Part shown: positions 9,081-17,844 of the stretch, one piece after another | How the letters are laid out: each line of letters starts with the position of its first letter | Numbering within the stretch: the stretch's first letter is position 1 | Origin: Clostridiaceae bacterium | Lineage (GTDB): Bacteria > Bacillota > Clostridia > Lachnospirales > Lachnospiraceae | Assembly (NCBI GenBank): GCA_910575795.1 | Contig: CAJTGE010000002.1 | Span: 124,001-188,000, forward strand | Direction of reading: 5' to 3' | Length of the DNA: 64,000 nucleotides | Notes under the pieces: generated by a model | The model's database searches: none | Told to the model about the DNA's origin: nothing | What the model saw: only the letters and a program-made list of their open reading frames with translations | Program-made: the position numbers and the translations under genes

Positions 9081-10267
9081 AAAAAATTGCAGTAGTTACA
9101 GCCACACGGGCTGAATACGGGCTTCTGGCCCCGGTTATCAGGGAACTCCGGTCATATGAGAGCAATACGCTGAAGGTGGATCTGATAGTCACAGGAACCC
9201 ATCTGAGCAGCCAATATGGAAATACGGTTCGGGAAATAGAAAATGACGGCCTTCGCATTGATTACAGGATACCCGTTTCCGTCCGCTCAGAAAACGCAGC
9301 GGATATATCGAGCAACCAGGCGGATATCCTTTTAAAATTTACACAGGTTTTTATGGAGGAAAAATACCAGGCTGTGGCGCTTTTGGGCGATCGGTATGAG
9401 ACGCTGGCGATTGCCATTGCAGCGGGAAATACGCGCACCGCGATATTCCACTTATGCGGCGGCGATACAACGCAGGGCGCAATGGATGAATGGATCCGGC
9501 ATTCGATTACAAAGATGAGCTATCTCCATTTTGTGACAAATGAAGACAGCCGCAGGCGCGTCATCCGGATGGGAGAAGATCCGGACCGCGTATATAACTA
9601 TGGTTCTACCAGCATTGATAATATAAGAAATATTGCGATGATGGGCAAAAGGGAGGCATTGCAGCGCATCGGGCTTGCAGACTGCAGATATGCCGTCTGT
9701 ACATATCATCCGGTAACGCTGGAGGAAAATCCGGTTGCTCAGCAAATCACCCATTTCCTGGATGCGATACGCAGGTTTCCGGAAATTGAATTTATTATCA
9801 CAAAATCCAACGCGGACGAGGGCGGGGCGCGGATCAATGAGCGGCTGGAGCAGGAAGAAAAAAATATCAAAAATATGCATCTTTTTACCTCTCTGGGAGT
9901 GAGAAACTACCTGTCCCTGGTGAAACATGCGGAGTTTATTTTAGGAAATTCCTCAAGCGGCATCATTGAAGCGCCGGCCCTTCAAAAGCCGGTGGTGAAT
10001 ATAGGGGACAGACAGAAGGGGCGGCTTATGGCGAAATGTATTGTTAATTGCAGCCCTGATGCGGAAGCAATCGTCAATGCGGTCCGCTTTGCGCTTTCGG
10101 AGGAGATGGAAAGGCTGTGTAAACAGACCGTCAGCCCGTATGGAAACGGACATGCGGCGGAACACATTGCCCGGAAATGTGTGGAATTGGCAGAAGGGGA
10201 GAGGATCGATTTGAAGAAGGAGTTTTGGGAAGGCTTTGGAGAATGGGGAGAACAGCGGGGGATATAA
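9077..10267 (+). CDS. neuC: UDP-GlcNAc 2-epimerase, hydrolysing
   Basis: A 396-residue GT-B-fold epimerase. Diagnostic segments include VTATRAEYGLLAPVI, LLGDRYETLAIAIAA, HLCGGDTTQGAMDEWIRHSITK, and the C-terminal NSSSGIIEAPALQKPVVNIGDRQKGR. It converts UDP-GlcNAc (or a diacetamido analogue) to free ManNAc-type sugar plus UDP, giving the substrate of NeuB. Overlaps NeuB by four bases, so the two are translationally coupled. It is the last gene of the glycan run; the CMP-activating NeuA is not in this window. Confidence 0.92.
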   Translation: MKKIAVVTATRAEYGLLAPVIRELRSYESNTLKVDLIVTGTHLSSQYGNTVREIENDGLRIDYRIPVSVRSENAADISSNQADILLKFTQVFMEEKYQAVALLGDRYETLAIAIAAGNTRTAIFHLCGGDTTQGAMDEWIRHSITKMSYLHFVTNEDSRRRVIRMGEDPDRVYNYGSTSIDNIRNIAMMGKREALQRIGLADCRYAVCTYHPVTLEENPVAQQITHFLDAIRRFPEIEFIITKSNADEGGARINERLEQEEKNIKNMHLFTSLGVRNYLSLVKHAEFILGNSSSGIIEAPALQKPVVNIGDRQKGRLMAKCIVNCSPDAEAIVNAVRFALSEEMERLCKQTVSPYGNGHAAEHIARKCVELAEGERIDLKKEFWEGFGEWGEQRGI

Positions 10268-10407
10268 AGGGCGTGGTTATTACTTGTTATTTACTTTTCG
10301 ACATAGAAAAATTAGCGGCGGGATAGCAGTAAACAGTTTCTAAGATTTCCAGCCCGATTTCTGTCTTTCTGTCACCTGCAGGTCATCCTTTTGATAACGG
10401 TTCAATA

Positions 10408-10436
10408 TTGAAAGCCTCATACTTTAATGATATACT
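10408..10436 (+). promoter_or_regulatory. Sigma-A-type promoter for the Rpn gene
   Basis: TTGAAA (10408-10413) and TATACT (10431-10436) are separated by exactly 17 bases, and the site lies 29 bases before the start codon at 10465. It also rules out the upstream TTG at 10408 as a translation start. Confidence 0.75.
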
Positions 10437-10464
10437 AAAGACAGAAAAGGAAGGTGACTCCCAC

Positions 10465-11454
10465 ATGCCAAAGAAAAAACCGAAGTTAAAACCGGACACA
10501 GTGCTGAAAAATTACTGGAATAATAAGGAGCAGTTTGCAGATCTCTTTAACGCGGCCCTGTTTGACGGAAGGCCCATGATCCGCCCGGAGGAGCTTGAGG
10601 ATGTGGATACGGAAGAATCTTCCATATTGGAACACAGGGAATACGCGGAGAGCATCCGGGCCTCCAGGGACAGTATAAAAATCCGCAAGAAATCAACCGC
10701 GCATGGAGTAGAGCTTGTCATGCTGGCCAATGAGGGTCAGGAGCATATCCATTACGCGATGCCGATGCGTGTGATGGGTTATGATTACGGCACATACAAA
10801 AAGCAGTACGACAGCAATGCGGGAAAATACAAGACAGAAAAGGGCCTGGAACGTGACGAGTATCTGTCACGGATGAAGAAAACCGATAAATTGATCCCAG
10901 TTATCACAGTGGTGGTTTATTATGGGGACAAGCCCTGGGACGGGGCGACCAGCCTTCATGAAATGCTGGAGATAGGGGACGAGTTTTCGGAATATGTCAA
11001 TGATTACAAAATACGGCTGGTGGAGGCGAGGGAGAATAATCTTAAGCTGCACAATATAAACAATGTGGATCTGTTTAACCTGCTGGAGATCCTCCTGGAC
11101 AGGAGCATGGACAGGAACGAGGCAAAAGAGAAGGCCATACGATACAGCGAGGAACACAAAACAGATAAAACCGTGATCATGACCATAGCGGGAGCGGCCA
11201 AATGTAAGATTGATTACAGCGCATTGGAAAAAGGAGGCGGCGGTATGTGTATATTATTTGATGAAATTGCAAAAGAGCATGAAGCGCGTGGGGAGGCCCG
11301 CGGAGAAGCGCGTGGAGAAGCGCGGGGAATTATTGAGACAGGACATGATTTTGGTCTTCCGGAAGATGCCATTTTGGGCCAGTTGCAGAAAAAGCTGAAT
11401 ATTCCGCTGCAAAAGGCTCAGGAGTATTTTCATATGTTCGGGAAGCCGGTATGA
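10465..11454 (+). CDS. Rpn/YhgA-type recombination-promoting nuclease (PD-(D/E)XK)
   Basis: A 329-residue protein, starting at ATG 10465 after RBS AAGGTG. The N-terminal half has the PD-(D/E)XK nuclease pattern of the Rpn/Transposase_31 family: FNAALFDGRP, a GVELVMLANEGQ core and HYAMPMRVMGYDYGTY. These proteins cut DNA and promote recombination but are not standard transposases. The C-terminal part has a short tandem repeat (EARG x4, coded by a 12-base repeat at 11284-11331) and a small helical tail. Stand-alone gene with its own promoter at the start of the accessory region. Confidence 0.8.
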   Translation: MPKKKPKLKPDTVLKNYWNNKEQFADLFNAALFDGRPMIRPEELEDVDTEESSILEHREYAESIRASRDSIKIRKKSTAHGVELVMLANEGQEHIHYAMPMRVMGYDYGTYKKQYDSNAGKYKTEKGLERDEYLSRMKKTDKLIPVITVVVYYGDKPWDGATSLHEMLEIGDEFSEYVNDYKIRLVEARENNLKLHNINNVDLFNLLEILLDRSMDRNEAKEKAIRYSEEHKTDKTVIMTIAGAAKCKIDYSALEKGGGGMCILFDEIAKEHEARGEARGEARGEARGIIETGHDFGLPEDAILGQLQKKLNIPLQKAQEYFHMFGKPV

Positions 11455-11491
11455 TAATGCGGTGTAACAGTTCATACTTAATCTGAAGTGT

Positions 11492-11536
11492 TATAATGCA
11501 GTAAAAGCAAACCGGCGCCAAACCGGCGCTGGGTTT
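11492..11536 (+). promoter_or_regulatory. Retron operon leader: -10 box and 5' hairpin
   Basis: A perfect TATAAT (11492-11497) is followed by a strong hairpin (AAACCGGCGCC / GGCGCTGGGTTT, 11509-11536) near the predicted transcript start. The -35 region is poor. The effector gene starts at 11572 with AGGAG at 11561. The hairpin might be a regulatory leader or part of a structured RNA. Confidence 0.45.
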
Positions 11537-11571
11537 CGGACGCGCCTTTTCCTGAAAGCGAGGAGAAAAAC

Positions 11572-12480
11572 GTGAAGCTTACTGATGATAAAACGATCCA
11601 ACAGGTCATCCGGAGGATTTACCGGGATATGTTCTGTGATTTTCATGAGCAGTATATTGTGGTGTTTTTGTGCGGCGGCGCGAGCAGGAAGGGGGCTTTG
11701 TCCCTGCGGGACCGGGTGAGGCCGCTTCTGGAGAATTCGAGGAAATACCATTATCAGATGCCGATCAAGGTGTTTTATCCCGAGGATCTGCTGATCGAGG
11801 AGATGAACCGGTCAAGGAATGCGGATCTGCTGACGTATGAGCAGCTTTTGGCGGATAACTCGCATATCATTGCGATCATCTGTGAGAGCGCGGGCTCTCT
11901 GGTGGAGCTGGGAGCTTTTACGAATAATGCGGTGACGGTGGACAAGGTGATCGCGGCGGTTGATAAGAGCGTGGAAAAGCATAAGAGCTTTATCATGCTG
12001 GGGCCGATCAAATATTTGAAGAAACGGGGTCCGGCCAATGTCCTGTCCTATGGGAAGGATGCAAAGGAGTTTGCCGCGGCCCTGACCAAGATGATACGCG
12101 CCAAGTATAAGGCGTCGAAGCATAAGGGCGATCTGGAGATCAATACGATTGTGGGCATGCATTATTATATCCAGCTCCTTCTGTATTTTTTTAAGGATTT
12201 GAGCCTGAAGCAGCTTTGGGAGACGGTTGATTTTACGGCCAGGGAGAATGGGATTACGTTTACCAATTTCCGGGTGGTGTGCGACGCGGCGCTGAGGCTT
12301 TTGCTGCAGGAGCGCTATGTGATGAAGGCGTTTGTGGACGGGATGGATAAATACCGCCTGTCGAAGAGCGGATTTTTAAGCATAGAAAAAATTTTAAGGA
12401 ATTGCAGACATGGGTATACCTGTGATATAATAAGGATCGAAATCATGTATTCTAAATATTATAAAGCTTCTGGCGCTTAG
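11572..12480 (+). CDS. Retron effector: nucleoside deoxyribosyltransferase/N-glycosidase-like with HTH domain
   Basis: A 302-residue protein (GTG start, RBS AGGAG) whose landmarks match the effector of retron Eco1 (Ec86, type II-A): VFLCGG (32-36), VFYPEDLL (67-74), ESAGSLVELGAFTNN (105-119), FIMLGPIKYLKKRG and a C-terminal winged-helix-like region (~200-300) ending in a basic tail. In Eco1 the corresponding protein is held inactive by the RT-msDNA complex and depletes nucleotides/NAD when phage disturb it. E112 in SLVELGAF sits where the catalytic glutamate is expected. It lies directly upstream of the candidate ncRNA and reverse transcriptase. Confidence 0.85.
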   Translation: MKLTDDKTIQQVIRRIYRDMFCDFHEQYIVVFLCGGASRKGALSLRDRVRPLLENSRKYHYQMPIKVFYPEDLLIEEMNRSRNADLLTYEQLLADNSHIIAIICESAGSLVELGAFTNNAVTVDKVIAAVDKSVEKHKSFIMLGPIKYLKKRGPANVLSYGKDAKEFAAALTKMIRAKYKASKHKGDLEINTIVGMHYYIQLLLYFFKDLSLKQLWETVDFTARENGITFTNFRVVCDAALRLLLQERYVMKAFVDGMDKYRLSKSGFLSIEKILRNCRHGYTCDIIRIEIMYSKYYKASGA

Positions 12481-12491
12481 AATTGTTAATG

Positions 12492-12623
12492 TGCGCTACA
12501 TATTAACTGGGAGCAGTTCCTGCTTCGTTTGAAGAATCATGACCCGTATCCATCGTAGTTTCCTGAGCGAAAAATGGATGTTTCGATCAGGAAACTACGC
12601 CGGAAATATACTGAGTAAGCGCG
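12492..12623 (+). ncRNA. Candidate retron msr-msd RNA
   Basis: Between effector and RT is a ~130-base non-coding stretch with the expected parts. Outer complementary ends (a1 TGCGCTAC at 12492-12499, a2 GTAAGCGCG at 12615-12623) pair with one bulge and one wobble. A short msr hairpin follows (GAGCAGTTCCTGCTT, 12511-12525). Then comes a long msd-type hairpin at 12555-12598 with arms GTAGTTTCCTGA-CGAAA / TTTCG-TCAGGAAACTAC. The RT start codon lies 12 bases after a2, as in known type II-A retrons. The priming guanosine was not assigned. Confidence 0.75.
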
Positions 12624-12634
12624 AGGAGCTTTAT

Positions 12635-13639
12635 ATGAATACGAACAGCAATCTGATACTGAATACGCTGGGTGTGCCCATTATCTACGATCTGGAAAGC
12701 CTGTCGGAACAATTATCCATTACAAAGACCTATTTATATATGCTTTCGAGAAAACAGCATTTGTTTTATGAGACGGCGCAGATACCGAAAAAAGACGGGA
12801 GCATGCGTAAACTCCATGCGCCGGTCCGTTCGCTGAAGGTGGTGCAGAAGTGGATTCTGGTGGAAATTCTGGAAAAGGTGAAGGTTTCTCCCTATGCGAT
12901 GGCGTTTGTCCCGGGGAAGAACGGGTTGAAGGAAAACGCCCTGCTCCACAAGGACAGGGTGTTTATCCTGGAGATGGATATTCATGATTTTTTCGGAAGC
13001 ATCACCCAGCGGGATGTGTTTCATTTATTTACGAAAATTGGGTACAACTATACGATTTCCGCGATTCTGGCGAATCTGTGTACGTATGAGGGGGTTCTGC
13101 CGCAGGGCGCGGTTACGTCGCCGTATATTGCCAATCTGATCTGTTACAATCTGGACATGCGTCTGAGCGCGCTGTGCAATAAGCGGGATATTGTATACAC
13201 GCGCTATGCGGATGATTTGAGCTTTTCGTCGGACAACCGGACGCGCCTGAACCGGATCGAGAGGCTTTTGAAGGAGATCGTGCGGGATGAGGGATTTGAG
13301 ATCAACGACAAAAAGACGCGGTATTTTTCAAACGACAGGAAAAAGACCGTGACGGGCATTACGATCAATGACCGTGAGATCCATGCGGACAGGAAGCTGA
13401 AGCAGCGGATCCGTTCCAAGATATTTCATGCCGTGTCAGAGGCGGATTATTCGGAGGCGGCGCAGATCCGGGGGCTGATCGCATTTGTCGATTCCATTGA
13501 GGACGGGTACAGGGATCAGATGGCCTGTTATATGGAGGGGCTGGCCTTAAAGAAGGAGCTGAGACGGTCCGCCAAGGTTGTGAGGGCGTATAATGAGAAT
13601 AAGCTTTTCAGGGATCTGGAGGATATGATTCCTCTGTGA
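12635..13639 (+). CDS. Retron reverse transcriptase
   Basis: A 334-residue RT starting at ATG 12635 (RBS AGGAG 12624-12628; the frame is open further upstream but that overlaps the ncRNA). Motifs in order: RKLHAPVRSLK, the retron NAxxH signature as NALLH (101-105), LEMDIHDFF with Asp115, LPQGAVTSPYIANL (155-168), catalytic YADD (191-194), and the retron-specific VTG (239-241) in KKTVTGITIND. It primes from its own ncRNA and makes the msDNA. The overall sequence parallels the Ec86 RT along its length. Terminator at 13771-13823. Confidence 0.93.
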   Translation: MNTNSNLILNTLGVPIIYDLESLSEQLSITKTYLYMLSRKQHLFYETAQIPKKDGSMRKLHAPVRSLKVVQKWILVEILEKVKVSPYAMAFVPGKNGLKENALLHKDRVFILEMDIHDFFGSITQRDVFHLFTKIGYNYTISAILANLCTYEGVLPQGAVTSPYIANLICYNLDMRLSALCNKRDIVYTRYADDLSFSSDNRTRLNRIERLLKEIVRDEGFEINDKKTRYFSNDRKKTVTGITINDREIHADRKLKQRIRSKIFHAVSEADYSEAAQIRGLIAFVDSIEDGYRDQMACYMEGLALKKELRRSAKVVRAYNENKLFRDLEDMIPL

Positions 13640-13770
13640 GTGAAAGCGGGAGGCAGTTGTCCAGCAGGCAGCTTCGGCGTTTGCTGCGCCGGCTGTGCGG
13701 ATGCGGGACACAATGAGGGAACAAAGAGAATAAAGCCGTGTATCCGGGACAGCGGCGGCGGATAGAAAGG

Positions 13771-13823
13771 ACTCCGGACCGGGGCGGCAGGTAATGTGCC
13801 GTTTCCCGGTTCGGAGTATTTTA
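13771..13823 (+). terminator. Probable terminator of the retron operon
   Basis: A 13-bp stem (ACTCCGGACCGGG / CCCGGTTCGGAGT) with an inner CGGCA/TGCCG stem, followed by ATTTTAT. The 326-base stretch 13640-13965 otherwise holds only this and the hairpin at 13918-13949; no gene seen. Confidence 0.65.
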
Positions 13824-13917
13824 TGCACAGGCATGTGCGGAGGAATATGCCTTTTCAGGCCGCGCGCGGGCGGTGCGGCGGGCAGAAGTTTCCCCTGCTT
13901 ATTCCCGCGAGCAACGA

Positions 13918-13949
13918 GCCAAATGGGCATGCTTGCATGCACATTTGGC
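13918..13949. repeat. Small palindrome downstream of asnB
   Basis: GCCAAATG-GCATGC-TT-GCATGC-CATTTGGC forms a near-perfect hairpin 16 bases beyond the asnB stop. No T-run follows on either strand, so termination is uncertain; the sequence looks like a dispersed palindromic repeat. Confidence 0.55.
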
Positions 13950-13965
13950 GACTGCCGCGTTTCAG

Positions 13966-15825
13966 TCACGAAACGACGGAAACGTGGTAATGGCGCATCC
14001 AGAAATCGATCTGGATGATATAGGCCATCATCTGCGGGGCCGCCATGAGCTGGCCATACCAGGGCTTTCCGTAGTCGGAGGGGCTTTGGAGGAAGCGCTC
14101 TGTTTTTTTGCGATCAAGGAAGGGCAGCACAGGGGAGCTTGAATCATCGAGGATTTCCCTTACGCGCCCGGCGAGCATGGCCTCATAATTTCTGTCATAC
14201 GTTTTGGGGTAGGGCGATTTTCTCCGGAAGAGGATTTCATCCGGAAGCAGGCCGCGCCCGGCTTCCCGCAGGAGCGCTTTGACCACGCCTCCCCGCGCTT
14301 TCATGTCCCAGGGCGTATTGAAGAGATATTCTGCGATGCGGTGATCCGCAAAGGGAACACGGGCCTCCAGGCCGCTGTACATGCTGGTGCGATCCATGCG
14401 GTTTAAGAGCGTCTGCATAAACCAGCGCAGATTCAGCCACGAGATTTCACGGCGGCGCGCTTCCTCCGGGTTTTCTCCGGAAAGCCTGGGAACCATGGCC
14501 AGCGATGTCTCATAGGTCTGTTTTACATATTCATCCATGTTCAGGTACTCCAGGAAGTCCTCGGATAAGAGAACCTTGCGCGCCTCCAGATCCATGGTCC
14601 AGGGGAAAGTATGCGCTTCAAAGCACTCCTTTTTGTGGAACCAGGGATAGCCGCCGAAGATTTCGTCCGCGCATTCCCCGGTCAGGGCGACCTTATGGCG
14701 GAACGCTACCTGGGAGCAGAAGTACAGGAGGGAGGAATCCACATCCGCCATGGCGGGCAGATCGTGGGCCTTCACGGATTCGGCCAGAAGCTCTGCCTGC
14801 CGCCTGGTCGAGCATTCCAGGAAGGTGTGGTCAGAATGGAGATATTCCACCATCTGCTCTACAAAGGGGCGGTCCTGGGAGGGCTGGAAGGCGCTGGCCT
14901 TAAAGTTTTCGGCGTTTCCGGCGAAATCAAAGGAGTAGGTGTGAAGCTGTTTGTTCTTCTTTTTCAGCTCCTCTGCGCAGATGGAGGACACGAGGGAGGA
15001 GTCTACGCCGCCTGATAAAAAGGTACACACAGGGACGTCGGAGACCATCTGCCTGCGGACGGCGTCCCGGATGAGAAAACCGGTTTTTTCTACTGTCTGC
15101 TCAAAGGTGTCCGTGTGCGGCCGGCTCTCCAGCTTCCAGTACGGTTCGTGCCGCACGCCGGAGGGGGAGACGCAGAGCATGTGTCCTGGCAGAACCTCGC
15201 GGACGCCGAGGAAGACGCCGCAGCCGCCGGTTCTGGCAGGGCCGATGCTGAAGATTTCATTTAAGCCCTCGCGGCCTACCTCGGGGCGGATCTGCGGGCA
15301 GGCGAGCAGGGCCTTTATTTCAGAGCCGAAGACAAGGGTTCCGGTCTGTTCGCAGAAGGCGTAAAACAGCGGCTTTACACCCAGACGGTCGCGGTATAAA
15401 AGCAGGCGTTTCCCGGCCGTATCCATGATGGCCATGGCGAATATGCCGTTTGTTTTTTTGATGAAATCAGGCCCCCAGGTCAGATAAGCCATGAGGAGGA
15501 CCTCTGTGTCGCTGGAGGTTTCAAAGGACACGCCCTCTGCCGCGAGCTCCTGTTTGAGCTCCTGCGTGTTATACAGTTCGCCGTTGTAGACGATCCCGGC
15601 CGTCTGTTCTCCGGCGCGGCGGATCATGGGCTGATGCCCGGTGACGAGATCAACGATGGACAGCCGCACCTGGGCAAGGCCGAAATGGGGGGACAGGAAG
15701 GTTCCCTCGTCGTCCGGGCCGCGCCGCTTCTGGGCGCGGTTCATATTTTCCAAAAGCCTCATAGAGGCGTCTCTTTCTTCCGTAAAATCCTTGTCTGGAT
15801 TAAAAAATCCTGAGATGGCGCACAT
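13966..15825 (-). CDS. asnB: Asparagine synthase, glutamine-hydrolysing
   Basis: A 619-residue class II enzyme starting MCAISGFFNPDKD, where Cys2 is the glutaminase nucleophile. N-terminal Ntn domain (RGPDDEG, VDLVTGHQPM, YNGELYNTQEL) and C-terminal ATP-pyrophosphatase domain (TFLSGGVDSSLV PP-loop, LTGECADEIFGGYPWFH, RMDRTSMYSGLEARVPFADH). It converts aspartate, glutamine and ATP to asparagine; in glycan clusters close relatives can amidate sugar or peptidoglycan carboxylates. RBS AAAGGAA precedes the start. It is alone on the minus strand with the permease gene. Confidence 0.92.
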   Translation of the reverse strand: MCAISGFFNPDKDFTEERDASMRLLENMNRAQKRRGPDDEGTFLSPHFGLAQVRLSIVDLVTGHQPMIRRAGEQTAGIVYNGELYNTQELKQELAAEGVSFETSSDTEVLLMAYLTWGPDFIKKTNGIFAMAIMDTAGKRLLLYRDRLGVKPLFYAFCEQTGTLVFGSEIKALLACPQIRPEVGREGLNEIFSIGPARTGGCGVFLGVREVLPGHMLCVSPSGVRHEPYWKLESRPHTDTFEQTVEKTGFLIRDAVRRQMVSDVPVCTFLSGGVDSSLVSSICAEELKKKNKQLHTYSFDFAGNAENFKASAFQPSQDRPFVEQMVEYLHSDHTFLECSTRRQAELLAESVKAHDLPAMADVDSSLLYFCSQVAFRHKVALTGECADEIFGGYPWFHKKECFEAHTFPWTMDLEARKVLLSEDFLEYLNMDEYVKQTYETSLAMVPRLSGENPEEARRREISWLNLRWFMQTLLNRMDRTSMYSGLEARVPFADHRIAEYLFNTPWDMKARGGVVKALLREAGRGLLPDEILFRRKSPYPKTYDRNYEAMLAGRVREILDDSSSPVLPFLDRKKTERFLQSPSDYGKPWYGQLMAAPQMMAYIIQIDFWMRHYHVSVVS

Positions 15826-15943
15826 ATGAATTCCTTTCTGTGTTGAGTTTTGGTTCAGTTATATTCACACTTGATATCCCTTTGGGACAGTTTCGCAGCA
15901 GTTCAGATAAGCATAGACTGTTACAACCGTTCCCTATATTGCC

Positions 15944-16042
15944 AAATATTTCCGCCTGTGCTAATCCAACGCCCCGCCTGTATTGCCATAAATGGCATGC
16001 AGCCAGGTCATTGGATTGCAACCGCACAGGTGGAAATATTTT
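15944..16042. repeat. Fold-back repeat between asnB and permease
   Basis: A 99-bp inverted repeat: left arm AAATATTTCC-G-CCTGTG with ATCCAA following, right arm TTGGAT then CACAGG-T-GGAAATATTT. It lies in the asnB leader (asnB is transcribed leftward from 15825), so it could be transcribed as a long hairpin upstream of asnB, or be a MITE remnant. Confidence 0.6.
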
Positions 16043-16066
16043 GTCGGTTAATACCTTTTCCATCCG

Positions 16067-17542
16067 TTACAGAAGCATAAAACAGGCGGCCAGGAACGCG
16101 GCGAAAAGGCCGGTGAGAACCGGGGCAAGGTTTTTGCGGGCCAGCTCCACGGGATTGACGTTGCAGATGGCCGCAACCGGGATCAGCCCCCAGGGGACGA
16201 TGGTTCCGCCGCCGACAAAGATAGCGCCGATCTGTCCCAATGCCGCCAGGATCGGAACGGAAGCCTGGGTGGCTGCGCCAAAGGTCTGCGCCAGGGCGCC
16301 GGTCAGGGGCAGGCCGGAAAAACCCGAGCCGTCCAGGCCGGTCAGGCAGCCGATGAAGAGCTGGAAGGCGGCGGCAATATAGGGATTTAAGGGCGTTTTG
16401 GCAGCCAGCCAGAGCGCCCAGTCATTCAGGATCCCATTTCCGAAATCCCTGCCCAGGATCTGGGAGATCCCGCTTCCGCCAAGGAAGAAGAACGCGCCGA
16501 TGACGATAACCGGGGCAAAGATCCGGATTGCGAAGAGAAAACCGTCCGTTAAATACTGCGTCACCTTTTCCGGCGACTGTTTCCCAAAACCTAAGACGGC
16601 TCCGAGACACATGAGCAGCACGGCCGTCCCGGAAACGACACTGGTAGCGTCTGTGCCGTTTAAATCCAGCGCGAGCATACTGATAATGTCCAAGAGAAAG
16701 GCGGCGGGGATGCATACTGCCATGATTCGGGCGGCGCGGCGGCTATCTGGGGCCTGCGCCGGTTCGTCCGTATCATTTGGGCCTGATATGGGATGTTCTT
16801 TTATAGAACTATCCTGCTTTGCGGCCGAATTGGATTCATCAAAGCGATCCTTTCCTGAAATCCGTGCATGTTCGGCAATGCGGACCGGTTTTGACATGGA
16901 CGAGCGGTTCAGGATAAAGGCGGCCAGCACGGTCACAATGCCCATGGTCAGAAAGACCGGGCCCGCCTGGGACAGGATGTCAGCCGCAGAAATCCCGGCG
17001 GCCGCGGCGGAGATGGCGGGCGCTCCCTGGATCACCACATCGTAGCTGAGCGCAAAGCCGTGGCCAAAGAGGTTCATGGCCATGGCGGCTGCCAGGGGAG
17101 ACAGGCCGGCGCGGATGGCAAAGGGGATCATGATGGCCCCTACCAGCGCTACGGAAGGGGAGGGCCATAAAAAGAGTGAAAAGAGAAACATGGTAATACC
17201 CAGAAGCCACCAGGTCCGGGCCGGCGTTTTCATGATTTTCGACATGGGCTCCATCAGAAGCCGGTCGCTTCCCAGCTCGCCCATGCATTTCGACAGGGCG
17301 GTGACAAGGGCAATGGTGGCGATGATTTCCATGAATTCCCTGGCCGCATAGAGCGAGGCGCAGAACACGGTCTGGATTCCGCCCACAAAAGAACGGAGGC
17401 CGACGGCGCCGATGAGGAACAGAAACAGGACACAGACGATCGGAGTGTCCCGCCGCAGTACCATCACAGCCAGAACCGTGAGAACACCGATCAGATACAG
17501 TATATGGAGTGGCGTGAGAACCACAGCAGCAGATGCTGGCAT
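16067..17542 (-). CDS. Multi-spanning permease (IT-superfamily-like), substrate unknown
   Basis: A 491-residue membrane protein with about 11-12 hydrophobic helices and a long charged, cytoplasmic loop (~residues 220-270) rich in Ser, Asp and Lys. The glycine-rich repeats GLDGSGFSGLPLTG and GGGTIVPWGLIPVAAICNVNP, and the inverted-repeat layout, resemble ion-transporter-superfamily carriers (gluconate/dicarboxylate/citrate permeases). I cannot assign a named family. RBS AGGAG lies before ATG 17542. No obvious partner genes. Confidence 0.65.
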   Translation of the reverse strand: MPASAAVVLTPLHILYLIGVLTVLAVMVLRRDTPIVCVLFLFLIGAVGLRSFVGGIQTVFCASLYAAREFMEIIATIALVTALSKCMGELGSDRLLMEPMSKIMKTPARTWWLLGITMFLFSLFLWPSPSVALVGAIMIPFAIRAGLSPLAAAMAMNLFGHGFALSYDVVIQGAPAISAAAAGISAADILSQAGPVFLTMGIVTVLAAFILNRSSMSKPVRIAEHARISGKDRFDESNSAAKQDSSIKEHPISGPNDTDEPAQAPDSRRAARIMAVCIPAAFLLDIISMLALDLNGTDATSVVSGTAVLLMCLGAVLGFGKQSPEKVTQYLTDGFLFAIRIFAPVIVIGAFFFLGGSGISQILGRDFGNGILNDWALWLAAKTPLNPYIAAAFQLFIGCLTGLDGSGFSGLPLTGALAQTFGAATQASVPILAALGQIGAIFVGGGTIVPWGLIPVAAICNVNPVELARKNLAPVLTGLFAAFLAACFMLL

Positions 17543-17844
17543 AGCGTATATCTCCTGAAGAAAGAATTATACGATCAGGATATGTGGAAATGGTGAGGCG
17601 GGTGAAACGGATTTGGGGGAGGTTGTGGAAAAAAGGCTTTGGGGGGCGGATGGGATTAGGGGTGAGAGGGAGGGAAGCGCTGGGGAAGGAAAACAGGGTT
17701 ATGGACGCATGGATCTGTTTTGCGGCCATAGCCCTGTTTTTGGGAAATGCATGTATGTCATTCTTTTATTTTGTCAATGTCTGTGAGATTTACGCCTGCC
17801 ACATTCAGGATTGCTTTTATAATCATTTTGTGGTTTCCCGTACT

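Noticed and set aside
11284..11331. Short tandem repeat that might suggest a CRISPR or minisatellite
   Set aside because: It is a 12-base coding repeat (EARG units) within the Rpn gene; no spacers. No CRISPR array was seen anywhere in the window.
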